Shown piece after piece: positions 51,933 to 58,947 of a DNA stretch of 64,000 bases (position 1 is the first letter of the stretch; each line of letters begins with the position of its first letter). This DNA comes from DATBFG01 sp036558645. Its GTDB lineage: Bacteria; Acidobacteriota; Terriglobia; Terriglobales; Acidobacteriaceae. Made by a program: the position numbers and the translations under genes. The notes below the pieces were generated by a model. It saw nothing but the letters and a program-made list of their open reading frames with translations. It was not told the DNA's origin and did not search any database. The DNA lies in contig DATBFG010000069.1 of assembly GCA_036558645.1 (NCBI GenBank), positions 1 through 64,000 on the forward strand, in the 5' to 3' direction.

Positions 51933-53312
51933 TTAGTCAGCCTGCGCCGTTCTGTTGGGACGAACAAACAGATTGGTGATTCTCCGGATTAATCCAAGGA
52001 TAGGGCTGGCCGCTTTACCGGTCGACCTGCGAACCCAAACTACACTCTTGCTTGACCATACCTGCAGCGTAAGCTTCTTCCGTGGATCATCCACATGCAT
52101 TTCGTTCCAGGATTGTTCTCCCAGGATCCACGCCGAACCACACAGAAGCGACAACATCAGCCCCACAAGGACAATGATGGTGCGAAGAGGTCCAGCTTTG
52201 CGCCGAGGAACACTGGGAGGATCGAAGACCCGAGCGTTCGGCAGTTCTTTTGCCTCTTGAATCTTCGACAGTTGATATTGCTGGTTGAGAATTTCAAAAA
52301 CTGTCTCCTGAATTTTGGTCTGGCGATAGAGGTCGAAATAGGTTAGCCCGAGGAGTGGAAGTTTGCGGATCGAAGGATAAGATGTCGTGTCTCCAGGCGT
52401 GGCGGAAGTTTGATCGTCGACTCCTGCATCGTTCAGCTTTTGCAATTGACTCTGCAACTCAGTGACCCGCGCCCGAAGCGTCCGGACGCGTATGTCCCTG
52501 GGCATATAGATCTGCTCCAGCCCTTTGAGTTCCGATTGGGCTGCAATCAGTTCGCCCTGTAAGCGAGCGGCTCCCTCGACCATCGCCTTTCCTTGCTCCT
52601 TGATGTCGATGGCCGTGTTCTTGCTGGCAAATTCGCTGAAGGTTTTGGAAGTTTCGTCTAGCGTCTGTTTGGTTTCCTTCAACTGTTGCTCGATAAATAC
52701 CCTTTCTTTATGAGCTGCGGATGTATTTACCTGGGCAAGTCGCTTATTTAATTCCTCAACATAGGCATCGGCCATTTCGGACGCGCGCTGTGGACTCCGG
52801 TCAGTGACCGTGACCGTGATTATTCCACTCTGGCGGTCTTCGACAATCGTCGTATTGTGCTCGAGTTTTTTCCGGGCATCTTCAGGAAGGCGCGCGCTAT
52901 ACAAGTCCATCAACTTGAAGCGATCGATGATTGCGTCTTCGACAATGTTGCTGTGCATGATCCCCATGAACAGAGCGCCGGTGCTGCGAATACCCAGGAA
53001 ACTGCCTGCCATCATGCCCAAGCCGCTTTCACCAACGCGACCCATCGCGGAAAGTGCTGCCAGTCCCAAGGTTGAGTCTGGAGTTGGCGGCATGATTCGG
53101 GCCGAAGAGCTGTAATAGGTGGGAATCAGAAGAGCAACGACGATCGAGAGAGCAAGTCCGCGAATGGCCCAGCGCAGAAGCCTTGAACGATGATCCCACA
53201 GCAGTTGCAAGGCCGCGGTTCCGCGGAAGTCCTCCGGTGCAGGACGAGGAACCGCGACGAGTTGAGGCTGCTGCGGCAGAACTCCTGTCCCGTTGGAGTT
53301 CTCCTCGGTCAT
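51933..53312 (-). CDS. Wzz/GumC-like chain-length determinant protein
   Basis: A 459-residue polysaccharide co-polymerase. It has a cytoplasmic N-terminus, a transmembrane helix near residues 48-68 (GLALSIVVALLIPTYYSSSA), a long periplasmic part with coiled-coil helices (about 190-300, many Leu/Gln/Lys heptads), and a second helix near 375-395 just after the proline-rich PPSVPRRKAGP motif. That motif before TM2 is diagnostic of Wzz proteins. No Walker A kinase domain follows, so any BY-kinase must be encoded elsewhere. A C-terminal cytoplasmic tail of about 60 residues is basic. The ATG at 53312 is preferred (GAGG just upstream); the longest frame begins with TTG at 53339. Second gene of the operon, 60 bases after the antiterminator stop. 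Confidence 0.85.
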   Translation of the reverse strand: MTEENSNGTGVLPQQPQLVAVPRPAPEDFRGTAALQLLWDHRSRLLRWAIRGLALSIVVALLIPTYYSSSARIMPPTPDSTLGLAALSAMGRVGESGLGMMAGSFLGIRSTGALFMGIMHSNIVEDAIIDRFKLMDLYSARLPEDARKKLEHNTTIVEDRQSGIITVTVTDRSPQRASEMADAYVEELNKRLAQVNTSAAHKERVFIEQQLKETKQTLDETSKTFSEFASKNTAIDIKEQGKAMVEGAARLQGELIAAQSELKGLEQIYMPRDIRVRTLRARVTELQSQLQKLNDAGVDDQTSATPGDTTSYPSIRKLPLLGLTYFDLYRQTKIQETVFEILNQQYQLSKIQEAKELPNARVFDPPSVPRRKAGPLRTIIVLVGLMLSLLCGSAWILGEQSWNEMHVDDPRKKLTLQVWSSKSVVWVRRSTGKAASPILGLIRRITNLFVRPNRTAQAD

Positions 53313-53372
53313 GGACCTCGGAATGGATTCAATACTCAAAGACTACCTTGGTTTCAGTCGGCGCCGACATGC

Positions 53373-53951
53373 TCATGAGGGCTCTATGTCGCCCTCATCC
53401 ACTTCGACAGCAAGGGAGCGTTGGATGAGTTCGATCGTAATCACAACGCGAAACTTGTCCTTCCTGCGAGTAAGAACTCCTTCCAATCCAGCCATCGCCC
53501 CGCTACGCACGCGCACCTTTCGGCCCACCGTCAGGAATGGATGCGGCTCAACCGTTGCACCTGTGCTCAACCCGCGGCGTAGGTTGTCGATTTCATTCTG
53601 CGGGATGACTGCAGGCTGTCCGTTGAATTGGACAAAGTGCACCACACCGGGTACAGACTGCACCCGCAACCGGTCCTTCATTGCAATGTTTACAAAGATG
53701 TATCCGGGGAAAAGCGGGAGGTCCAGTTCCTTACGACGGTCTTTCCACCGTCGAATGGAACGGTAGAGTGGAAGCAGGTAGGGTACTCCGCGGCGGTTGA
53801 GTTGCAGCGCGATCTTCTTTTCGTGACGAGCTGTTACGTAAGCGGCCAACCAGTCCGCGTCAACGCGCGCTGGTAAAGCAAGAAGTCCTGACTGCCGTTG
53901 CTCCGGGAGCGTGACCTGGACCGAGGTGTGCATACCCTGAATTTCGCCCAT
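53373..53951 (-). CDS. UpxY/NusG-like transcription antiterminator
   Basis: A 192-residue NusG paralogue. The N-terminal NGN domain shows DWLAAYVTARHEKKIALQLN and LFPGYIFVNIAM; the C-terminal KOW domain shows VRVRSGAMAGLEGVLTRRK. Such UpxY/RfaH/LoaP-type proteins load on RNA polymerase at the leader of long operons and allow it to read through to distal genes. It is the first gene of a 13-gene minus-strand run of about 18.6 kb, exactly the position expected. The leader upstream (53952 to about 54122) has a hairpin and a palindrome (listed separately) that could be pause or loading sites. It is longer at the N-terminus than ordinary NusG and is not the housekeeping copy, which would sit beside ribosomal protein genes. 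Confidence 0.88.
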   Translation of the reverse strand: MGEIQGMHTSVQVTLPEQRQSGLLALPARVDADWLAAYVTARHEKKIALQLNRRGVPYLLPLYRSIRRWKDRRKELDLPLFPGYIFVNIAMKDRLRVQSVPGVVHFVQFNGQPAVIPQNEIDNLRRGLSTGATVEPHPFLTVGRKVRVRSGAMAGLEGVLTRRKDKFRVVITIELIQRSLAVEVDEGDIEPS

Positions 53952-54001
53952 AGCTTCGCCACCTTAGCTACAGGAGTTTGGAAATCCGATTACACAACAT
54001 T

Positions 54002-54040
54002 GCGCCGGTAACATTCTTGACAAGAACACGGCGCCTTTTT
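54002..54040. promoter_or_regulatory. Leader hairpin / nested palindrome before the antiterminator gene
   Basis: TTCTTG-A-CAAGAA (54014-54026) is a perfect 6-1-6 palindrome. It is flanked by GCGCCG (54002-54007) and its complement CGGCGC (54029-54034), then a run of five T on the plus strand. On the transcribed minus strand this is a structured leader 51-89 bases before the ATG at 53951. It could be a pause or attenuator site for the UpxY-like protein. Confidence 0.4.
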
Positions 54041-54086
54041 ATCAGTCGACAGGCTGTTACATCCTGAAGACTATTGCAACGTGAGA

Positions 54087-54100
54087 CTGACAAATGTCAG
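54087..54100. promoter_or_regulatory. Operator-like palindrome CTGACA-AA-TGTCAG
   Basis: A perfect 6-2-6 dyad about 136-149 bases upstream of the polysaccharide operon. A weak sigma-54-like element reading toward the operon (TGACA...TTTTGC, 54107-54122) lies just upstream, placing the dyad near a start site. Its binding protein is unknown. Confidence 0.35.
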
Positions 54101-54186
54101 CAAAATGCAAAAATCTTGTCACTTCCCGGGACGAAGCGCTTGCAGACCGGGCTTGCTGGTCCGCAGGGTGCAACATCCGGAATGGC

Positions 54187-54918
54187 TTAGCGAAAGTCGA
54201 ACTCGACCTTTTTGCTTTCGTTTGCGCCGATCGTCACCTGCTGTGACTTGGTGCCCAGCTTTTCGTGCCACGCTTGGATCGTGTACGTGCCTGCGGGTAG
54301 GTCTTTGATCTCGAAACTACCGTTCTTAGCGCTCACGGCAAAGTATGGGTTTTTTACAACTGCAACGTAACTTTTCATCCACGGATGCACATTGCACTTC
54401 ACCGGAACAGAAACTTCCTGGCGCGCGAATGTTTCCTCAATCGTCAGACCAGGCGGTTGTGACTTGTTCCACTCACGATTGTTGGCCGGTGTTGGATGAA
54501 TGTTGTGCGTCGTCGAGTCATCATTGACTACCTTCAACGTCTGTCCGGCGCGCATCGCAAGCACGTGAGGCTCGTACACGCAGCCCTTCTGTTCGAGCAC
54601 TACAGGTTGCGTTGGGGCATCAAATGTTTTGTCGCCTAGTCCATCGGACACATAGACAACAACATTGGCTAACCCACCGCTCCCGTCAGTTACTACTTCC
54701 TCGCTCATGGCAGGAGTCGTGTGACTTTTGCTGCAGGCCGGGTCGGCTGCCATTTGAATGCGCATTGGCATAGGCGCAGCGCCCTGGAACTTCACGACAC
54801 CGCTGAGACTACCGCCGCCCGCGTCCGGACCCGGACCTGCCGCAATCCCGGCTGTGGCGAGCGAAAGCAAGACTACGGTGCTGATAAAGAAGGGAAGGCT
54901 GGGTTTCATGGTCGACAT
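54187..54918 (-). CDS. Exported cupredoxin-like protein with carboxypeptidase-regulatory domain
   Basis: A 243-residue exported protein. The signal peptide ends near ATAGIAAG. The middle part has blue-copper-like features: HVLAMRAGQTLKVVNDDSTTHNIHP supplies a possible His ligand (quoted in part), and VPVKCNVHPWMKSYV supplies Cys and His in the C-x-x-H-P-x-M arrangement of cupredoxins. A carboxypeptidase-regulatory-like beta domain follows (GSFEIKDLPAGTYTIQAWHE). Proteins of this layout accompany cytochromes c in several phyla. It comes after a dihaem cytochrome c gene, 79 bases apart, and before the polysaccharide operon, all on the minus strand. Copper binding is likely from the motif but unproven. 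The ATG at 54918 follows GAGGAAGAAAG; a TTG directly before and an ATG three codons in are alternatives. Confidence 0.75.
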   Translation of the reverse strand: MSTMKPSLPFFISTVVLLSLATAGIAAGPGPDAGGGSLSGVVKFQGAAPMPMRIQMAADPACSKSHTTPAMSEEVVTDGSGGLANVVVYVSDGLGDKTFDAPTQPVVLEQKGCVYEPHVLAMRAGQTLKVVNDDSTTHNIHPTPANNREWNKSQPPGLTIEETFARQEVSVPVKCNVHPWMKSYVAVVKNPYFAVSAKNGSFEIKDLPAGTYTIQAWHEKLGTKSQQVTIGANESKKVEFDFR

Positions 54919-55000
54919 CAACTCGCTTTCTTCCTCGCAGACGTGGAGGAGTTTGCCATCATGCTGTTAGAGATTTCCGGTTGTAGGGTCTGTTGAATGG

Positions 55001-55789
55001 CTACTGATTCCCCTTAGGCGTGCTTTGTACCGCCTGGACTGTATTCCCCTTCGCGAGTGTCTTAACGAAGTGAACCAGATCCCATATTTGGTCAGGTTTT
55101 AGAGCGTCTGTGAACGACGGCATCGGAGTTCCATCAAGTCCCGTCACCAAGTCGCGAAACAGCTCAGTATCTGAATTGCCGCACTTGAATCGTGGTCCGC
55201 TCGTAAAGTCGAAAGGAGTAATCGGGTAACCCTTGGTATCAGTGAGGGACACCGCGGAAGGGCCGTTCCCACGGCCTTCCTTGCCATGGCATTGCCAGCA
55301 ATTCATGCTTTGGAACAGATCGGCGCCTCGTTGCACACTTTCCGGTGTTGTGGGCGGTTCAGCAGGAATCGGTATTGGAGCGCCTGGCTTCTCTTCGGTG
55401 AAGCGTGAAGAAAAAGTCTTGATGTACGCAACCAAGTCGGCTCGCTGCTGGCGTGTGAGTGGATTCCACGAAGGCATTCCGCTGGCGTGCACTCCGCGCG
55501 TAATTGTGTCGTAAAGATCGGAATCCAACGGCAGGGTTCCCGTCGGGGTAGATCGGCACTTGTAAGTTGCCTGTGTGAAATCGCGAGGCTTGGGATCGAG
55601 GTAAGCGGCGCTTTCTCCCCTGCCATCGCCATGGGTGCCGTGACAGAAAATGCAGTATCGCTCGTAGAGAGCCTTCCCACGATTTGCGTGCCCCGTCAAA
55701 TCGCCGATACGACTCTCCTGGGCTGACGCAACACTGCAAGTCAACAGTAGTAATCCGAGTACTCGAGGAATCAAGGTCCGGAAACGCAT
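55001..55789 (-). CDS. Dihaem cytochrome c
   Basis: A 262-residue periplasmic protein with a signal peptide (LLLTCSVASAQ) and two class I cytochrome c domains. Haem sites are CIFCH (about residue 46) and CWQCH (about 160). Distal methionine candidates lie in SGMPSWNPLT and GTPMPSFTDAL, each followed by an aromatic-rich helix (DLVAYIKTF, DLVHFVKTL). The two domains are clearly homologous, so the gene arose by duplication. It likely passes electrons in the periplasm. It sits between the haem-porin gene and the cupredoxin-like gene. The ribosome-binding site GGAGACTCG precedes the ATG. The gap to the porin stop is 14 bases, so the two are surely co-transcribed. Confidence 0.9.
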   Translation of the reverse strand: MRFRTLIPRVLGLLLLTCSVASAQESRIGDLTGHANRGKALYERYCIFCHGTHGDGRGESAAYLDPKPRDFTQATYKCRSTPTGTLPLDSDLYDTITRGVHASGMPSWNPLTRQQRADLVAYIKTFSSRFTEEKPGAPIPIPAEPPTTPESVQRGADLFQSMNCWQCHGKEGRGNGPSAVSLTDTKGYPITPFDFTSGPRFKCGNSDTELFRDLVTGLDGTPMPSFTDALKPDQIWDLVHFVKTLAKGNTVQAVQSTPKGNQ

Positions 55790-55803
55790 CGCAACGAGTC
55801 TCC

Positions 55804-57150
55804 TCAGAAGTCGAAGTCAAATCCCATCAGGTAGCTACTGCTAGTGCTGCTTAAGCCGGAAAGAGGTGCCGTCCCAGCTGTTTGAGTACGCGAATACTCC
55901 TGCAACCATGCCAGTCCTGCGCGGGTGCTCATGAATGGATACCAGCGGTAGCCGATCGTCCAAGTATCCAGGTTCCCAAAATTATCCGCACGGGACGGAT
56001 TTGCCTGGCGCGACATCCGGATCAGTTCGTATTTGCTGATCAGGATTAACCGCGGATTGTATGTGTAATGGGCTTCGACAAAGCCTCCGTTCCACGAAGG
56101 CCCGGCAGCACCGAGTGGGAGGTTGAATGGTTGGTCGGCGCGGACCCCGTTGCCGAGAAAAACGTTCTCCTGTCCATGCATATAAAAAGTGCTGAAGTCG
56201 AACTTGCCGATGTACCACAGGCCGTAAACACCGGTTCGGTAGTAGCTGCGGTTCCCGCTGCCGGTCCCTGGTATCGCGTTCCCGCCTGACGTCTGAAAAT
56301 ATGTCGGGGATTTCCCGAAATATCCATAAACTCCAACTCTCTGCAACCCAAGCCCGGGAATCTCAAAGCCCTGCGTGAAATCCGCATAAACGTCGTAAGT
56401 GTGACTGGTTGGCAGATTGACCGCGCCGTTGGTACTGCTTAGCAGCGAGACGGAGTATCTCGTGTAACTGTTGCGCGAGTGCCCAAGCAGCTCGACGCCG
56501 AGTTGGTTGCTGCCGAGCCCGCCGAAGATGTTGTTATCGCCCGCCGGCTTGAAGTGATACAGCTGGTAAAACCCGTTGTTATCAAGAGTCAGTATGCGGC
56601 GTTCGGAAATCAAATTATCAAGCTCAAATTTTCCAAACTTGAGATTGATCCATGGCGATCCCAGCAGGTTATCGAAGCGGACAAAGGCCGTTTCGAGATG
56701 GATTCTGCCGGTATTGTCGATGAATGGTTGGATTCCGAACGAGATGTTCTTATACAACGTCCCGGCTGCGAACATGTCGATGCCGGTAAGATCGAATCCC
56801 GACGTTGTGATATTCGACTCAACCGTCGGACTATTGGGATTGCCTGGAATTGAATCCAGGGGAAAGCGATCGAATGTTTCACGATGCCACTGGGTCGACG
56901 TGCGAAACATGATCGGCCAGTAGCTGGGATTCTGATAAATAGGAGAGTCCCGATCGTTTCCAAGCTGATATCCATTGTCACGAAATACTTGGCCGAAGTT
57001 GCTGAGCTTAGGCCACGCCTCATGGCATGCTGAGCAGGGAAGCCCATACTTCCGCGCGAAAGCTGGAATGGCGGATGCGGGACGGGCGCACAATAACAAG
57101 AGCGTCAGGGACAGCAGTATCCCCGCTATTCTTCCGGTCGAACGCGTCAT
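55804..57150 (-). CDS. Outer membrane porin with N-terminal c-type haem site (Cyc2-like)
   Basis: A 448-residue protein: a signal peptide ending near RPASA, then FARKYGLPCSACHEAWPKL with one CxxCH haem motif at about residues 39-43, a short FGQVFRDNGYQLG segment, and then about 380 residues with alternating hydrophobic pattern that end in SSYLMGFDFDF, a C-terminal aromatic strand typical of beta-barrels. A single haem at the mouth of a porin is the plan of Cyc2, the fused cytochrome-porin of iron oxidisers. The pattern FARxxGxxCxxCHxxxPxLxxFG agrees with it. The start at 57150 is fixed by AGGAGG immediately upstream; the longest frame (57198) is rejected. It precedes the dihaem cytochrome gene. 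Function in metal oxidation or other extracellular electron transfer is inferred; an unrelated haem porin is possible. Confidence 0.7.
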   Translation of the reverse strand: MTRSTGRIAGILLSLTLLLLCARPASAIPAFARKYGLPCSACHEAWPKLSNFGQVFRDNGYQLGNDRDSPIYQNPSYWPIMFRTSTQWHRETFDRFPLDSIPGNPNSPTVESNITTSGFDLTGIDMFAAGTLYKNISFGIQPFIDNTGRIHLETAFVRFDNLLGSPWINLKFGKFELDNLISERRILTLDNNGFYQLYHFKPAGDNNIFGGLGSNQLGVELLGHSRNSYTRYSVSLLSSTNGAVNLPTSHTYDVYADFTQGFEIPGLGLQRVGVYGYFGKSPTYFQTSGGNAIPGTGSGNRSYYRTGVYGLWYIGKFDFSTFYMHGQENVFLGNGVRADQPFNLPLGAAGPSWNGGFVEAHYTYNPRLILISKYELIRMSRQANPSRADNFGNLDTWTIGYRWYPFMSTRAGLAWLQEYSRTQTAGTAPLSGLSSTSSSYLMGFDFDF

Positions 57151-57449
57151 CAGTCCTCCTGGACAGTGTTCCTTGTACGTCTGCTTGTCAGCCGTCACCG
57201 TCCGCTATCTTTCGACAGCGTTGCCGTGCAGCCAATGACACGGAAATCCCGAGTTTTATCTGAGACACATTCGCGCAGCATCCCAGAACGGAATAAAGGT
57301 AAGAAACTGTGAATGTCTCTGTTGTCAACGAGCGGTTAAGAGGTCGTCATTTTCTTGTCATGAGATACGATTGGCCGTCTGATTCTTGTAAATGAGTGGT
57401 TCTGCCGTCGAGCATCGGAGAAAGTTAGAAGCGCATCTAGCAGCGAGAC
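57151..57449. other. Divergent promoter region, haem-porin / amine oxidase
   Basis: About 299 bases between divergent genes. It should carry both promoters. Apart from the AGGAGG before 57150, I see no strong consensus element, palindrome or small gene. Confidence 0.35.
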
Positions 57450-58772
57450 ATGCAATCTCGTACTGATGTAATCATCGTTGGGGCAGGCATAGCAGGGCTT
57501 TCAGCTGCGCTTGACCTCGTACGCGGCGGCAAAACGGTAGTTTTACTCGAAGCTCGCGACCGGATTGGAGGCAGGATTGAGACCAGGGAAGATATGGCGA
57601 CTGGAGCGGCGATTGAGCTTGGTGCTGAGTTCATCCATGGGTTAGCGCCTGAAATTTGGGAGCCTCTGCAAGCTAAGAAGATTTTAGTAAGCGAAGTGCA
57701 AGGCGAGAGCTGGTGTGTATCGCGGGAAAATAACCTAGGTCCATGTGATCTCTTTGGCCAGGTTGACGACATCCTCGGAAAGCTCACCGATGAAGGGCCA
57801 GATGAATCGTTCCTGCAATTTCTGGATCGTCAGACTGTCAGTCCTCAAGCGAAGCAATGGGCACGAAGTTACGTTACCGGATTCCATGCTGCCGATCCTG
57901 GCCGTATCAGTGTGCACTCGCTCGCATTTGGCTTGCGTGCAGAACATCAGATCGAGGGTGATCGCGCATTCCGGATGCAAGGCGGATATAGGACGCTGGT
58001 GGAAATCTTTCGCGCGGCACTTGCCGAGGCCGGAGTTTCGGTTCATTTGAATGCACCTGTGGAATCGATTCAATGGGAACCCGGGCACGCGAAGGTAAGC
58101 ACACGTGCCGAGAATGGAACGCATAGCTTCGAGTCTGCATGTGTACTTGTGACGCTGCCGCTTGGGGTGTTGCAGGCAGAAGCCAGCGATGTCGGTGCAG
58201 TCCACTTCGAACCTGCCCTTCCCGAAATCAAAAAACGCGCGCTTGCCCAGCTCGCAATGGGGAAAGCCGTTCGGGTGACACTACGGTTTGACGAGCGCTT
58301 TTGGGAGAAGATTCGTCCGCAATCGAAGTCAAAGACATTGGCCAACATGAGCTTCCTGTTCTCAAGCGAAGATTGGTTCCCAACCTGGTGGACCACGATG
58401 CCGCTAAAACTTCCGATCCTTACCGCGTGGGCGCCCGCTTCTTGTGCGGAGCGCCTCACAGCTCAGACTGAGTCGTTCGTGATTAATAAGGCTCTCGGCG
58501 CATTGAGTAATAACCTGCAGGTAGACCAGCATGAACTAGAGCGCCGAGTTCAGGCCGCCTACTGGCACGATTGGGAAAGCGACCCTCTCTCACGCGGCGC
58601 GTATAGCTACGTCACTCTAGGAGGTGATACCGCGCAACGCGATCTTGGCCTTCCCGTCGCTGACACGCTCTTCTTTGCCGGAGAAGCCACCGATGTGACC
58701 GGCCACAACGGTACTGTTCATGGAGCAATCGCAGGCGGTCGTCGTGCTGCGCGAGAAATACTTGGACTATGA
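57450..58772 (+). CDS. Flavin monoamine oxidase
   Basis: A 440-residue FAD amine oxidase. The N-terminal nucleotide-binding motif is DVIIVGAGIAGLSAALDL, followed by VVLLEARDRIGGRI, and IELGAEFIHGL just after, all standard for the MAO/polyamine oxidase family. The C-terminal FAD site is LFFAGEATDVTGHNGTVHGA. There is no signal peptide, so it is probably cytoplasmic. It would oxidise an amine to imine, making hydrogen peroxide. Substrate is uncertain; polyamines or primary amines are likely. It is a single gene with its own promoter, between the haem-porin cluster and the ABC efflux operon, and has no evident tie to either. Confidence 0.88.
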   Translation: MQSRTDVIIVGAGIAGLSAALDLVRGGKTVVLLEARDRIGGRIETREDMATGAAIELGAEFIHGLAPEIWEPLQAKKILVSEVQGESWCVSRENNLGPCDLFGQVDDILGKLTDEGPDESFLQFLDRQTVSPQAKQWARSYVTGFHAADPGRISVHSLAFGLRAEHQIEGDRAFRMQGGYRTLVEIFRAALAEAGVSVHLNAPVESIQWEPGHAKVSTRAENGTHSFESACVLVTLPLGVLQAEASDVGAVHFEPALPEIKKRALAQLAMGKAVRVTLRFDERFWEKIRPQSKSKTLANMSFLFSSEDWFPTWWTTMPLKLPILTAWAPASCAERLTAQTESFVINKALGALSNNLQVDQHELERRVQAAYWHDWESDPLSRGAYSYVTLGGDTAQRDLGLPVADTLFFAGEATDVTGHNGTVHGAIAGGRRAAREILGL

Positions 58773-58805
58773 GCTGGTCTGACGGAGTCATGTAAGAAAA
58801 ATTTG

Positions 58806-58840
58806 GTGTCTGTTTTCGGACACTGCATCCCACAAGTGGG
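58806..58840. promoter_or_regulatory. Two dyads, candidate enhancer sites for a sigma-54 promoter
   Basis: GTGTC-N8-GACAC (58806-58823) and CCCAC-AA-GTGGG (58829-58840) stand about 75-110 bases upstream of the -24/-12 element. That spacing is typical of enhancer-binding protein sites. The binding protein is unknown. Confidence 0.4.
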
Positions 58841-58915
58841 CATTCCCCTCGTTTTCTGATTCTGCAAAGTCTTCGTAAACGCTTGTACAGCAATAGGATG
58901 CGGACGGTGAACCGC

Positions 58916-58930
58916 TGGCACCCGGCTTGC
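58916..58930 (+). promoter_or_regulatory. Sigma-54 (-24/-12) promoter of the ABC efflux operon
   Basis: TGGCAC-CCGGC-TTGC fits the sigma-54 consensus (TGGCAC-N5-TTGC) at every fixed position, with the required 10 bases between GG and GC. Transcription should start near 58942, leaving only about six bases before the ATG at 58948. The mRNA would be nearly leaderless, which matches the lack of a Shine-Dalgarno there. Confidence 0.75.
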
Positions 58931-58947
58931 CTTATCTTCTTCTGAAT

